Notes: a model not told the origin generated them from the letters alone. DNA of 64,000 nucleotides from Vespa crabro (GCF_910589235.1 NC_060959.1:3327645-3391644), one strand, 5' to 3'. Numbered from the stretch's first letter, positions 1 through 12,810 are shown. Numbers and translations: made by a program.

Positions 1-260
1 TGTTATCTTCAAAGAATAAAAGTGGTTTTAAATCGATATTATTATTGATATAATCACGTACGGAATGTATCCCTAACAGCTTATGGTACGTTAAAAGGGA
101 AGTAAGAATAAGAAGTAGCGTTTGCATAATATACGTTAAAAGGTCTTCCAGTATTGTCGGTGACACTTCAGCATTTTTCGTTCGAGTTTCTCCTCATTTA
201 TTTGTGTTCCTCTTCGTCTTGTTTCACTTCTTTTCGTATATCTCCCATTCAAACTTTAAT

Positions 261-266
261 CCCTCC

Positions 267-298
<32 letters not shown>

Positions 299-330
299 TT
301 CTTTCTCTTTCTCTTTTTCTCTTTCTCTCT
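261..330. repeat. (TC)n pyrimidine tract
   Basis: About 70 bases of nearly pure pyrimidine, mostly CT dinucleotides interrupted by TTT. Confidence 0.9.
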
Positions 331-592
331 ATTGCAAATATATACATGCATAACACATACATCTTTACCCTTGATGCCACTAGTAGTATTCCCTCCAACA
401 TAATAATTATTGTTCCTCTACGGAATCTAATGGATGTACCATAGGAGTCGTGGTGAAAGCGCACACCTTGTAAAGCACATAGCATCTCATGCAAGTTCAA
501 TACGTATATGAGTGTATGCGTGCGTGTGCGCATTCTGTGTTCTGAGATACAGTTGAGCTTTGAGAGGTCGACTTATGTGCCTCTCAGGTGTT

Positions 593-594
<2 letters not shown>

Positions 595-629
<35 letters not shown>

Positions 630-674
630 ACGTGTGTGTGTGTGTGTGCGTGCGTGCGTGTGTATGTGCGTGTA
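595..674. repeat. (TG)n microsatellite with GCGT interruptions
   Basis: TG repeats with CGTG and TATG interruptions; alternating purine-pyrimidine DNA. It generates Val-Cys open frames that are not genes. Confidence 0.9.
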
Positions 675-1513
675 CGCTAGATTGTGCGTCAGACGAGACA
701 TGGTTTAAAAAAAAAGGACTCGTTGAGTACAAAAACGTATATAGAACAAGGGAGAGAAGATAGACACAAGAACAACCATGTCTAGACGAAGATATGGAAG
801 TGCGAAAAAGAAAGTTTTCTGTAACTTCCGGTACTCTTGTCTTCTCTTTGCGACAGTCTTCGGTCCTTGAAGCTTTCTCGCACGTAATTATGACTTACCT
901 CTCGAATTAGACGAGTGTAGATCTTGAAGGAAAAAATCTTTCTCACCAGTTCGTTATGTCGTGAAATGCATTTTTAGAAACGTCTAGTCATTTTTTGTTT
1001 GTCTAGTTCTATTTTGCTTTTCTTTTTTCTTTTTTTTCCATTTTAATAAAAATTATATAAAAATGATACTACAAGTATTCGGGGCTCCCCATTCATACGA
1101 CCCTACGACACTGAAATGTTTTCTTCGTTACTCCTTTCAGATCACCCAATTTCCAGTCATCCGTTGGCATTTCCTTTCCTCGTGCATTCTCCCTACTTTG
1201 ACGTAGTAGAAAATTTGCGCAGTAAATCCTAGCTGGAGGGGTGGATGTGTTACGTCGTCGACGATAAAGCTCGGAATGGTAGTAGAAGTGGTAATAGTAT
1301 TGACTTTGGTGATAGTATGGTTGGGTAGGCGGTAATCAATGGTGGTCAAGAGTGTCATCGTTCAAGGTTCATAACTGGCAATAAGTATTAAGAAACGATT
1401 TATGTATAATACGTATGAGTTGGTTTATATCTATTAATACATAACAATGAATAGGTTTGTTTGCGATTTCATTTAATGACATACTACAAATAAGATGGAG
1501 GGTTCAAAGTAAT

Positions 1514-1621
1514 GAGAAAGAGAGAGAGAGAGAGAAAGAAAGAGAGAGAGAGAGAAAGAGAGAAAGAGAGAAAGAGAGAAAGAGAGAAAGAGAGAAAGAG
1601 AGAGAGAGAGAGAGAAAGAGA
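1514..1621. repeat. (GA)n / (GAAA)n purine tract
   Basis: About 108 bases of GA and GAAA units without a pyrimidine; source of Arg-Glu/Lys and (on the minus strand) Ser-Leu open frames. Confidence 0.9.
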
Positions 1622-2751
1622 ATAGGAGGAAGGGTGAAGCAACAAGAAGCCAATGGTATGGCTCGTGTAAGTGGAACAACTTCTGACCTTTATACCGCGG
1701 ATAAACAAACGAGAAAAGAGGGCAGCACTTGCGGCGCAGCACCGCCGCTGCCCCAAAAATAGTAGGACGGTCGATAAGGGTAGTAAATTGAAATTATTCC
1801 ATTCTACCGTTCGAACGGGGATTCATAATAAAGAAAACTAAACAAGAACGGAGCTTGGATGGATAAACAAAAAAGAGATAAATAAAAAAAGGTCTAACAT
1901 AGAAAGATATTGGAGTGAAGGAGAAAGATGTGGGGCAAGAAAACGGGCCGATAGTTATTCGTGAGAACGAATCTGGTGGTCATGGATAAACATAAAATAG
2001 AGATAAACGAACGATGGAAGCAGAAGAAGAAAAGGAAGAAGAAACAGAAGAGGAACGAGATATCTTTGTAGGGGTGGTAAAATAAGGGGTGGAGCGGTCA
2101 GACTACTAGAGTGGGAGAGAGGAAGGGCGGTACAGGGTTGGAGGCTGCACAGAGATTGCTGTCGACGCCCTGCTGCTGCTTCCTGGTTTCCCTATATTGA
2201 TTTTCCACAGTGCTGTGCGAGAGCATGAGAGAGAGAGAAAGAGAGAGAAAGAGAGAAAGAGAGGGAGAGATAGAATACGGCGTGCGCTGTGGGTCTGATA
2301 GAGACGGATAGTACGCACGAGAGAACCCGCGCGCGGACGCGCTCGCATGTGTGAGTTTTCGTTAATGAGTAGGTGTTAGGTGAACGCGAGCGCGCGTGCT
2401 TGTATGCATACTTTCAGTAGGAAGGAAGGGGAAGTGGGTTGGAACCGAGCTAGAACATCCGTGGCTTTACTGGAAAGACGAAGTGGGAGTGATTCGCTAA
2501 GGGGTAGGGGTAAAGTCGCTGGTAGGAGTAGGGGAAGAAGAGGGTTCGCTCAGTGGTAGAAAACGAGAAAAGGAGAGGGTAGAAGTTAGAAAAGCTTTTG
2601 TATGTGTATGTACGTGTGCGTTTGCGTGTTGTGTGTTTGTATATCTCTGTCTGTGTCTGTGTGTCAGAGAGAAAAAGAGAGAAGGGATGAACAAGCATGC
2701 GGTCTGGGGGTTGCAGGTTGCTCGAAAGAGATGAGAAAAGAGAGCCGGTGG

Positions 2752-2771
2752 AAAAGGTGGGGCCACCTTTT
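2752..2771. repeat. perfect short palindrome AAAAGGTGG-GG-CCACCTTTT
   Basis: The 9-base left arm (2752-2760) is exactly reverse-complementary to the right arm (2763-2771) across a 2-base centre. Confidence 0.8.
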
Positions 2772-3256
2772 GCACCTCCGCCCGTACCAAGTGAAGAGAG
2801 ATGGACCGATTATTTGACGTCGAAGCTTCAGGAATGTGTTTCCTACTTTTCGTGCCCCTCTACTTCCGGAAAATATATCCCCGAATTCCCGGATTGGATG
2901 TATATTTCTTTCGTTTCTTTTCATTTTCTTTTGACTCCTTTTTTTTTTTTTATTGACCCATCGGACTTGACCAAATAAATGTCACGGTCATTTCGCCAAA
3001 AAAAGAAACATCCGAATTTCTCGTAGCGGATCGATTGAAATATTGCACCACGGTTAAAGGAACTAAATGAGAACATTGTGAGAGAGACGTATCGGGATTA
3101 CAAACTTTGACGGTCTCTTCCTTCTCGCTTAACAATGTACCTTTATTATTTGAATTTTAACCATTGAGATCTCTTTCGAGGCGAATAACCTCACGTAATT
3201 CGATCTCAACTTTAATTACCTTATAGATATGAAATTTAACATTTATTTGTATATCT

Positions 3257-3257
<1 letters not shown>

Positions 3258-3323
<66 letters not shown>
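3258..3323. repeat. (TA)n microsatellite
   Basis: About 33 uninterrupted TA units, self-complementary and able to extrude as a cruciform. Confidence 0.95.
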
Positions 3324-3326
<3 letters not shown>

Positions 3327-3994
3327 ATGAAAACGCGTTGCTAACATGAAACAGTGAAACATCATTCACCTTCGGACAAGCGAATAACTATACACCCAGG
3401 AGGGAAATAGAAGAACTAGTATGAAAGAGGAAATAGACACAGCTGCGATATTTGTACGCGTCAAGTAGTATTTCTTTCTTACTATCCTATCATCCGCTTT
3501 TATTTTCCGTTATATTTCGCTCATTTTTCTCAATTGATCAGAGTCAAAGAATACGGGCAAGCATTTTTTGGTAGCTCATTTACCAAGCTCCTGCCTGTAC
3601 TCATAACTCGTGAGACCCTTTCTTTCTTTTTTATTTTATTTCTTTCTTTTTTTTTCACGACGCGACGGTGCGAAGAGCCTATGGTAGGTAGGGTGAAAGC
3701 GGGTGGCGAACTTCCGACGAAAGGAGTGGTACTTTAGGAACCGCTAAAAGTACCGAGAACACGATCACCCCTTTTCTTCTCGATGCCGAATCGTTGAAAC
3801 AGTATTGTAGATGCTTGTGCGTGAATGCGAAAGTACTTTTCGAATACTTTCCTTGTGAGTTTTAATCACCTAAAAGGGTTTACGCGCGTTGTCCCGTATT
3901 TCGTTGTTATTCTCATTGTTTTGTAGTTTATTGTTAGCATATATGTTTCAAGCATGCATATACTCATACATATATTTATGTATGTATATATGTA

Positions 3995-3998
<4 letters not shown>

Positions 3999-4031
<33 letters not shown>
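3999..4031. repeat. (TA)n microsatellite next to CA-rich DNA
   Basis: TA dinucleotides flanked by TATG units on the left and an ACACAC stretch on the right. Confidence 0.9.
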
Positions 4032-4034
<3 letters not shown>

Positions 4035-5002
4035 CACACACACATACATACACGTAAATACATACTTGCACGAATGTACCCACGTAAGTTGATGTAACCA
4101 TTTTAACATTGTAGAAACTTATTGGTTTATCCCCAAATGAGATCTTTTCTGCTGAAGTCCTATCAGTGAAATACTACCAAGGAATTGCGAAATGTTTGCG
4201 TGGATTGGAAGAAGAAGACGAAGAAAAGCAATTTATGAAAGTAGAACAACGTTGAATTTGTTAGTAGATGAATTTTTTTATAAGACATTTTAGACACTTT
4301 CATCGTTATTGTCGTTGGTACATCGTCTAAACAAGATTTTTTTTATATTTTGTTTCTTATTAAAGAAAACACTGTGCAACGTGGGTTTGCGATTGAAGAA
4401 AAAGAAAAAAAAAGAATCAGAGAAAACTTGGTGTAGAATAAAGAGAGATGAAGAGGAAAAAGACTTTTCAATGTTTCCTTGCATTAACTGCACTCCGCTT
4501 CGTCGAAAGTGGTCTATTACGAGCTCTTCTTTTTTTTTCACGTCTTACACCCTCTTTCTGTTTCACCTTGCTACCTCTATCTTCTTTCAGGTTACTCTCG
4601 CCGCCACCATCGCCACCACCATCACCACCGTCGGCTAGTTCTCTTTTCTTTTTTTTTTCTTTTTCCTTTTTCTCTCATTCTTTCTTCGTCTTTTCTGTTT
4701 CTTTCCTCTGCCGTCTGCGAGACGGCCATTCTGTCTGTTCTCTCGCCCGTCTCTAAAAGTCTTTTCTTGACCAGAGGAGCTCATTTCGATTAAGGATAAT
4801 AGCAAGAGCGATGAAAGGACCGAGATTCAGGTTGCCTTTGGCTAGCAAAGTGCGGGCTAACTTATACGAGCTTCCTAAGAAGTATCTATCTTGCGATGAA
4901 AAGTGATTTTACGATGGATCTATTATTGGTGTATGTCGATACCGAAAAATAAAACGAATTTTTTTATCGGAAACGTAGGGTTAACGAATGAATTGCTTTC
5001 AG

Positions 5003-5114
5003 GATCGTATGACGGCCAATGGAAATTCACCGTTGGACAGTATGCGGACATTGGAACATTATCTAAGCGATATCATGCGAGCCGGTGCTGCGGATACTCC
5101 TGAACATCTGAAAG
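5003..5114 (+). CDS. first coding exon, isoform class A of an unrecognised small-protein gene
   Basis: A splice acceptor (TTGCTTTCAG) ends at 5002 and a consensus donor (AAAG|GTGAGT) starts at 5115. The first ATG is at 5009, and from it 35 codons plus one base are open (phase 1 out). The peptide begins MTANGNSPLD and contains RTLEHYLSDIMRAG, a likely amphipathic helix, then PEHLK. The context of the first ATG is weak (C at -3). The second Met (residue 12) has a purine at -3 and could be used instead. The frame also stays open back to the acceptor (Asp-Arg before Met), so upstream coding exons outside my view are possible. The composition is not low-complexity, unlike nearly every other open frame here. 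I do not recognise the family. Possible partners in the right phase are 16964-17020, 6104-6282, 31566-31684 and 34327-34469. Confidence 0.6.
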
Positions 5115-6103
5115 GTGAGTACTAATAAATCTTTTAAGATTCTAATTAGAAAAAAAATGTCCGAACATTGATAATCGTATAAAGTGTGATACATAACACG
5201 AGATAGATGCTGAGGGAATCCCATGAGTGGAATTCAAAGAATCTCTCGAATTCTTGCTGTACGGCTAGAATCCATTCGTTTACTGGCTCGTGCACGGTTT
5301 GGAATGCATTAAGAATTCGATGAAGCGTTTGCCAGAAACGCGTGCGCGCAACCGTTATTCTACAATTCTCTGCTGAGATGCTCCGAGCGATTTCTCACTT
5401 AAGTACGACAGGAGAGGTACTCTGCAGTTTCTTAAAAGGATTCCCACGAGTGGTAGAAACTCGTATTACACGCAAACAATATGCTGGTCGATAGTTCGCA
5501 ATGTTGGACGAGTTAGGTGTTTCCATAAGCGGATAACGTTACCATGGTACTCCGGTGGCCAATCTTGGTATTCCGAATAAACTAGTTACAATGTCGACGG
5601 ATTCATGTCGTAGATAGAGAGAAAGAGAGAAAGAGAGAGAAAGAAAAAGAGGTAATCATTAGTGAATTCTAGCGATGCCATTGGAGCAGAGACTAACAAC
5701 GTCGCCGCTGCTACGGAAGTTCAAAGAAAAGGTTGCTTCCTAGAGATCGACAACTAACTCTGGCAATAGCGTCGACAGGTCGAGCCAGTTAACTATGCGT
5801 GTTAGAGCGAACCAGCGAGAGCAAGCCGAAGGAGCACTTAAACTTCCGTCAGTCCTCTCGTCACCCTCCACTCGAGGCGACTCTACTTGCTCCACGTCCG
5901 GACACTATGAACGACGATTCTATGCGGCTATACATAGACACTGTGCTCAGGCATAGAAGCAATGAAAGATACAGAAGAGGAGTAGGCGGACGGAGGGTTG
6001 TAGGACGATACGCGTCTCGTCGGTGCTTTTCCCTTTTCCCTCTTGCTCTCTCTTTCTCTCTCACTTTCCTTTTTGCGTCTACCCAGTCTGTCTGGGAGTC
6101 CAG

Positions 6104-6282
6104 GCAACCCTCAGACAAGCATTCTCGCGCCTACAGTCAAGGGCAAGGGTGCCATCGCCAAGGCTCTCCTTCGTCGTTCGCCCACAACGAAACCTTATGA
6201 CGACGATGCCTCTGCAACCACTGACGACGACGAAATCGACGACAACGTCGACTATGAGGAAGAAAAGAAACTCGTACCATAA
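6104..6282 (+). CDS. candidate alternative terminal exon, acidic C-terminus
   Basis: An acceptor-like CCAG ends at 6103 after a pyrimidine-rich stretch (6045-6100). In phase 1 it continues the exon at 5003-5114 for 59 codons to TAA at 6280-6282. The joined product would be 94 aa. The peptide reads GNPQTSILAPTVKGKGAIAK, then LLRRSPTTKPY, then an Asp/Glu-rich tail (DDDASATTDDDEIDD and EEEKK) ending LVP. AATAAA lies 114 bases past the stop. Against it: the acidic part comes from GAC-rich triplet DNA, which also occurs in non-coding parts of this window, and the nearby AG sites at 6087 and 6112 are competitors. The basic KGKG..LLRR segment is what makes it look genuinely coding. Confidence 0.4.
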
Positions 6283-6345
6283 AATCACAGATTCTCTCCA
6301 CCTTCCGGGAACTGAAACTTCAAACGAATTTCTTTTACGATCTCG

Positions 6346-6348
<3 letters not shown>

Positions 6349-6380
<32 letters not shown>
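6349..6380. repeat. (GA)n microsatellite
   Basis: Pure GA units in the presumed 3' untranslated part of the exon ending at 6282. Confidence 0.9.
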
Positions 6381-6383
<3 letters not shown>

Positions 6384-6395
6384 TAGTCATTTAAG

Positions 6396-6401
6396 AATAA
6401 A
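6396..6401 (+). terminator. candidate polyadenylation signal AATAAA
   Basis: AATAAA lies 114 bases downstream of the TAA at 6280-6282. Such hexamers are common in A+T-rich DNA, so this supports the terminal exon only weakly. Confidence 0.3.
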
Positions 6402-6957
6402 GTAGCTTGGAGCAATTATTTAAAAAAAGATCAGGTCAATATCGTTGTATGGCCTTTTAATATTAACATTATCACCGATGAAAATAGTTTTTGATAAATT
6501 TCCACCATTCAGTCTTTCTCAGTTGTTCTCATTCGTTCATTAAAAACGAAAACGGTTTTGTCCATTATACCGTACTTTTTAAAACCGTCTTATTATCCAG
6601 CAATATCCTCCTCGTTACCCCAGTAACGCAAAGTGCTACTTCTCTGTCCCCGAAACAAGGAGAGAAAGGTGATACCAGCGCAGACCGGCGCCTATATTGT
6701 ATCACGTAATTATTATCTTCCAAGAGACTGAAAATGTCCGTGCCAAGACGGTTCTTTTCTACTTAATGCAAGCCGACGCGTTCACGGTTCTTCCTTCTGT
6801 CCGCAATTAAAATCTGATGGTCGATCGGGACAACAACGCCTCAGAGAATAACAATCCGTTGGATGAGTACGTTGTCTTCGTCGTCGTTGTCCTTCTGCTG
6901 CTAAAAGTCAAAAACTGAATATCTTTCCAAGTGCAGACACGAATTCAAGACGAAGAA

Positions 6958-6985
6958 GAATGAGAGAAAGAGAGAGAGAAAGAAA

Positions 6986-7031
<46 letters not shown>

Positions 7032-7095
7032 GAGAGAGGTAGAAAGACAGAAAGAGAGAAAGAGAGAAAGAGAGAAAGAGAGAAGTAGAAAGACA
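6958..7095. repeat. interrupted (GA)n purine tract
   Basis: About 135 bases, nearly all purine, with GAAA, GGTAGAAAGACA and GA units. The GTAGAAAGACAGAAAGAGA block occurs twice (about 7039 and 7085), so the tract itself has a higher-order repeat. Confidence 0.85.
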
Positions 7096-7881
7096 GAAAG
7101 AGAATTCTTCGAGAGCCTGCAAATAGGTTGAATGATTTTCTCGCGAGAGATAGACGGACAGACTGCCGAGTTAACGGACTATTATTTTTTCCGGATCTAA
7201 AGCAGTTGGATCCGTGCCATACTTGTAATATCTTTCTACCTTCTATCCACAATTAAAATCTACCGAAGCCACCGTGAAAGTAATGGGGTTTCGATGTCTT
7301 CGTTAATTCATTCCTTGCTCTCTCACGGATCCCTTTAAAACAGCCAGACGTCCTCGTCGACTGACAACGCACCGTTGAAAATTATTCTTCGTGTAAAGCG
7401 AATCTTTTTATAGGTGTCTAACAATAGAGAGATATAATTTTGTGAATTCGATAAAAAAGAAAAAAAGAAAAAGAGGATAAGAAAAAAAAAATAGGTAGAA
7501 CTTTTAGAAAAATATTTTCTTTCATGCGAGAAACATATGTTATAATGTAAGCTTTAAGAACAGGATTGTTGATATTTTTTCAGTAAGTAAATTTCGTTAT
7601 AAATTTCGTCAAATCTGGATGAGCATTTAAGCATCTGCTTTTAATGTTTAAAAATCAGAATATTTAGCAAAGAGTCTAGCAAAAGTGTGTATAACTCAGA
7701 TCGGGTACGATGGTCTTTATTCTAGAACAAAAAGCTCTCTAGAAGCATTGTAAGGCTCCGTTGAGTGGGCGTACTTTCTACGGCGCCATCTTGGGAAGTG
7801 TCAGCGCGACACTTTAAACTGCAATAGTAGGTCAAGTCTTAGAAAATCCCACTGTAACCTCGGCTAGTCTGTTCTTTTAAA

Positions 7882-7884
<3 letters not shown>

Positions 7885-7934
<50 letters not shown>
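7885..7934. repeat. (TC)n microsatellite
   Basis: About 24 CT units with one TTT interruption near the 3' end. Confidence 0.9.
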
Positions 7935-9475
7935 TTTCACTCATGTTCTTTGCGATGGATATAAACTCTTGTTCCAAAAACTTTGTAATAGAACTTTTGA
8001 GAATCGACGTTAGATTTGAATATCGAGTTCCCGATTTGTGTTCACGAGACGAATTCACTTGAATTTTCATTGTTTTTGCCGTTCTTCGTGATCCAGGTTA
8101 ATTGCCCGTAGAGAGTATCGATCGTTCGAGTTCTCTCCTTCTCTCTCTCGCTTATGTAGAATTATTCGAATCACAGTCACCTATATCCACGTTTTACCTA
8201 CCATCGCTTATAAATAGCTTCGCATTCCCGAAGGTATGTGAACTATATATTAGGTGATTTACGTCATCGTCAGGTTCTCATAAATCTTTTTCACACGCAA
8301 GGACTACGAATAAGACTCGTGGACAGTAGGCACACGCGAAAACTCATTTCGGTGACCAATATCGGTCAGCTTACGATCACGAAAAGCACCAAGTTTCCAA
8401 ATACCTGTTTTTAGATCCATTGAGATCATTCGAGGTTGCAATTAAGTACGCTAAAACCGACGACATTAGAAAATGGAAAAGCTGCCAAGTAGCTTAGCGA
8501 CTCTACGTCGTTTCATAAAGATGAAAACACAAATCTAATTGACTTTTTAGAAATCATTTCGCTTATTTGCAGAATAGCTCGATTTTTTCAACGAACAAAA
8601 TTTTCTAATGATAATGACAAAGAACATATATTTTAATAATTGGAAAATTTTCTTATTTTTCTTTTTTTTCTTTTTTTCTTTTCTTATTTTCATATTCTCT
8701 TTCCTTTTGGCTACAACTTCTTTTACAAATTATAACAAACAATTTCATTAGATGTCAGTATATAAAAGTTCGCTAAATAGTTCTTTACATTTAACGTCCT
8801 TGAACATTTTATGATATGTCGTCTGACCTATATTATGACAGCGATTTTCATGTAATCAGTTACGCGGTTGGAGCTGGCTAAGGTGAGAAGGACGGGATGG
8901 TTTTAACATTACTTTCAAGACATCTAAGGTTTCATCCGATTGCACATTACGTTGGTCTACCTTTTCTGAATACCTTTTTTCCTCTTTACCTATTAAAAAA
9001 AATCTCTCGCTTACAGACATTTTATCTTAGAGTAGTACTTAAAACTGAACGAAGCAAATTTGAACGTTTTATCGGATCGAATTATAAATCCACCCTCTTC
9101 GTTTGAATGTTTAAAGATCTTCCTGAAAATTTAAGCAAGAGGGTGTCTCGAAAATCAAAAAAGGTCTTTCCTCGCTGGTGCAACATTCTCTGACCCTGTT
9201 AGATCCCTTTTCCACGAAGGGTTGATTATGGTTCCGACTTCCAATGGTCGATGGAAATCACGGATTGGGGTCGCCGGTTTCATCGATGAGTGTCGTGCCG
9301 GTTACGAGATGGCGCCATCCCGATACGATATTGCCTAAGATTATACGAGGAATCGTGAATACAGACATTATCGATCGTAGTCGATACGGGGGAACCTTAC
9401 TCGATAAAGAAAAGTAGGAAAAAGAAGTAAAGAAGGAAGAAAGAAGAGAGCGGAGCCAGCGGAGACTTGTGGAAG

Positions 9476-9525
9476 AGGTGGTAGGGTGGTAAGGTGGTAG
9501 GGTGGTAAGTTGGTAGGGTGGTTTG
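9476..9525 (+). repeat. GGTAGGGTGGTAA tandem repeat
   Basis: Imperfect 13-base units of GGTGGTAGGGTGGTAA type repeated three times. Many GG and GGG runs are separated by short loops. Confidence 0.8.
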
Positions 9526-9899
9526 ACTCTTTTGAAACACGGGGAAAGGTAACCCTTTCGAGGTAGCTTATTAGATAACCCTTTCTAGACTGCTACGACG
9601 ACCCTTTGGATCCTTGTTATCTCGCACTTCTTTTCTCGGACGTCCTTCGATATAACCGAAATAGAAAGCCTCTAGGGCTCCTTTTGTCTAACGTGAGCTA
9701 GTGCTCGTAAAACAGAGTTATCGGACTTATTTCCAAAGACACGTCACCATTCCGGAAGAATGGACTCTTGGAATTCGATAAATATAATCGATTTTTGGGG
9801 GCGCGAGTTTGGCTTGTTCTTGTCAAGAATACTTCTGATTTTCTCATTGCTAGACTGCTATCCGATGTATATACCACTTTGCGACTCGAACCGAATCGA

Positions 9900-9953
9900 A
9901 TTCTCTCTTTCTCTCTCTCTCTCTCTTTCTCTCTCTCTCCTCTCTCTTTCTCC
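9900..9953. repeat. (TC)n microsatellite
   Basis: CT units with TTT and CCT interruptions. Confidence 0.9.
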
Positions 9954-11670
9954 TTTTTATGATCGATATCCTCTTTTTTCTTCTACTAACACGTTACCGC
10001 CAGGGATAAGACATTTATACGTTCAATCTTCATTATTTTCATACGCTTTCAGTTTATGCGTTTGGAAAGAAGAGAATGGATGATTACATTTAAAAATTTT
10101 CGTTAACTTGCATGATATGGATAAAGTATTCGTTATTGATTTAATGGACTCGTTATCTCGTTAGATGTATAACATTGTTGCCACGTGCTTTTATCAGTCG
10201 ATACCCTAGTTCTCTCTTTTTCTCTCTCTTTCTCTCTCTATTTCTGATGTTTTCCCTCTATTTCTGATGTTTTCTTATCAACGCTTTACGCCGAGTATCC
10301 GAGTGTGTCTATTTGGAAAAGAAACTTCTTCCGTTTGGCTACGTTCAAACGTATTCTCATTTTGTACACGTTCGTATAATCACAAGCTTGTCTCGTATAT
10401 TATTCCTTAATGCAAGCACCCTTGAGATTTTCGAGTCACCAAGCGAATAGACAGACACCTGTTATCTATCCGTTTTTACCAAGATTCTTGTCGTTCCTTC
10501 CTATCACGTCGGGAACAACATCGCAATAAAGTGTCTCGAGCCCTTCGGCTACACTGACTAGAACATTGGATTTCGGGAAACGTATCTGGATTCTATTCCG
10601 ACGGGAGTAACAACGAAGTTCCTTTTCCAGTCAAATTCATAGTTTCCCGCCGTGCCCTGAGGCTAGTCACGTCTCCATCTATCGGCGTGGCACATCGCCA
10701 TATTACATCGCCATGTTATCACCGATCTCTGCTTCACCTGTATATGAAACAAACAGTGCTGCCATCCAGGGGCTACCTGTGTAAGATCGAACGCTTGGCT
10801 AATGCGCAGGTGCCGTCGATCGGTGATATTTCTTAGTCGAATTATGCGTTTCGACGCAACGCCCTTCACTGCTTAATATGAATTGGCAAGATTTTTGACC
10901 CTCGTTTTCATAGCACAACGTCTTTAAAAATTCGTTTCGCAAGATGAATTATTTTATTCGAAAATTATTTGCAAACTTCGGCTAACCAATTGAAATGATT
11001 ATATTTCTCGTAACAACCTTGAGCCGGCTGTAAGTAGAATTCTTTTTCCATGAGCTTGCAACATTAGCAAGGTACTTGCAACGAACTTGTTTTTTCGAGG
11101 TCGAGTACAAAAAGGGAATAAATAATGTTAAAGATGTCACAGTTACTTTTTCCACACGACACACTACTCTCTACTGTTTTCTTGACCATAGTCAAATTAT
11201 AAATAAACATTTGTCAGCATCCGGGGATACCTTTTGTGTCCATGTCCCGTGCCATTAGCGACCGTATATTTAAGCCGCTATGCAAGCTGTCGCGCAAAAC
11301 AAAGCTCCGCAAATATCCTGAGGGACAAAGGCTTGCACTAAAGAGTAAAAAGGGTAGAAAAAGGGTGGTGGTAGGGGAGAGGAAAGAAGAGACCAGAAGA
11401 GAAAGAGTCGGTGGAAAGCGATGGCCAGACAAACGGACGCCAGCCCAGCATTACTGCCAAAACATTAAAGAATCCTTTTCTTCTGACCTTGTGCTTGGAA
11501 ACTTTTCAAGGTCACGTCATTTATCGCAATTAATGTGGCACCTATGTTACCATCCGAGAAAGTTTTTGATATACTCAGTAAAATAACTTTGACTAAAGCG
11601 TCTATTAATGCTGTTATTCTATATTCCATCGTTGAATCATTTGAGAACAAATATTTTACACAATTTTATG

Positions 11671-11702
<32 letters not shown>
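11671..11702. repeat. (TC)n microsatellite
   Basis: About 13 uninterrupted TC units followed by a TTTCTC interruption. Confidence 0.9.
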
Positions 11703-12810
11703 TTATCATAAAATATTAAATTTCTTGAAATTCGGATTATAGCCTGAACGTTCAACGGATCTAAATGCGAATCCGTCAACCTCTTTTATTCGGTTCTCGA
11801 ATCATTTACGATCTTGGGTCAAACTCCCGGGGCGAAAGTCACCGATCTAGCCCCCTCTCCTTCCCCACTTGCCCCCTCTGAAGTGAAGAGTTTCTCGAAC
11901 CGTATCTTCGAGCAACCGCAAAATTTCTTTTCGTGGTCCCGCAAGAAAACCGCAAAAAAGTGATCTCTCTTTCTCTCTCTCTCTCTCTCCCTCGCTCCCT
12001 CCCTCTGTATCTATCTTTCTTCCTTTTTAGGTGGTATTCGTAAATCAGTGAAACACAAATAGTTATGCAGTTTATTTCATTGCGATGAGCATTTCCTTCG
12101 ATGCTCCAAGTCTATGCCTTGCGGTTTGACATTTCTAAATGTTTCAAACCGTCTTTGGTCTGACACTCCTCTAAATCCTTATTCTATCTACCAAGATGGA
12201 CTTTTATTTCTTCTGATGCATATTGTTTGCCTTTTGTTACGGATTACAAAGTCCAGGGAAAAGAACAGTACGAGTAAGTATCGCATATGTAGTTGCAAAG
12301 TATCCTTAGAGCCTTGAAAGGATAATACCAGACTCCGTTGTTGTTAAGGTATTGCATTTCCCGGTTCAGAGTTCATCTTTGCCGTGGAACGTTCGAGACC
12401 TATTAATATCGTGTAACCGCTAAAATTCTCGCGTCGACTACTTCTTGCTGGGGTATTATATTCGAACGGGTAATCCTTCTAACGTTTCCGTCGGGTAATA
12501 GCTTTCGTGAGAACTGTCTGTAATCGATTGCTTTGGCGAATCGATCGAAAAGAGAAAGAGAAACGACGGGAATTTCTATTCTTTGTAAAATCGATAGAAA
12601 CCAAAATGGAAGGAAAGAAGGAAAGAAGGAAAAAAGAAAAATAAGAGAGGGAGAGAGAGAGAGAGAGAGACTAAGAAAAAGCGTTTTAGACGATATTTTC
12701 AAAATATCATTGAAGTCCTAGGGAATTTCTTTTTTCTCTTTTTTTGTTTTTTTCTTCTTGTCAGGGATACGGTGACTCTTGAAGAGGTCGACAAGATCTC
12801 AACGATGGAT

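Larger units (their letters stand above)
1..5002. other. upstream non-coding region, microsatellite-rich
   Basis: I see no coding exon that can be defended here. The open frames are translations of (TC)n, (TG)n, (GA)n and (TA)n tracts. Visible content: pyrimidine tract 261-330, (TG)n 595-674, (GA)n 1514-1621 and 2228-2272, (TA)n 3258-3323 and 3999-4031, and a perfect 9-bp-arm palindrome at 2752-2771. A CpG-richer patch at about 2280-2400 (many CGCG and GCGC steps) could be promoter-related. Non-coding 5' exons of the locus beginning at 5003 may lie here, because that exon starts at a splice acceptor and not at a transcription start, but I cannot place them. Confidence 0.6.

Noticed and set aside
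1457..1762. Arg-Glu repeat and Ser-Leu repeat open frames on both strands
   Set aside because: Direct translation of a (GA)n tract. The same applies to all Ser-Leu and Arg-Glu frames in the window.
8415..8440. TGAGATCATT resembling the 5' end of the bantam microRNA
   Set aside because: Identity stops after the first ten bases and no precursor hairpin is visible.
10663..11586. 68- to 116-codon frames in unique, less A+T-rich DNA
   Set aside because: No recognisable motif, several frames and both strands are open together, and there are no splice partners.
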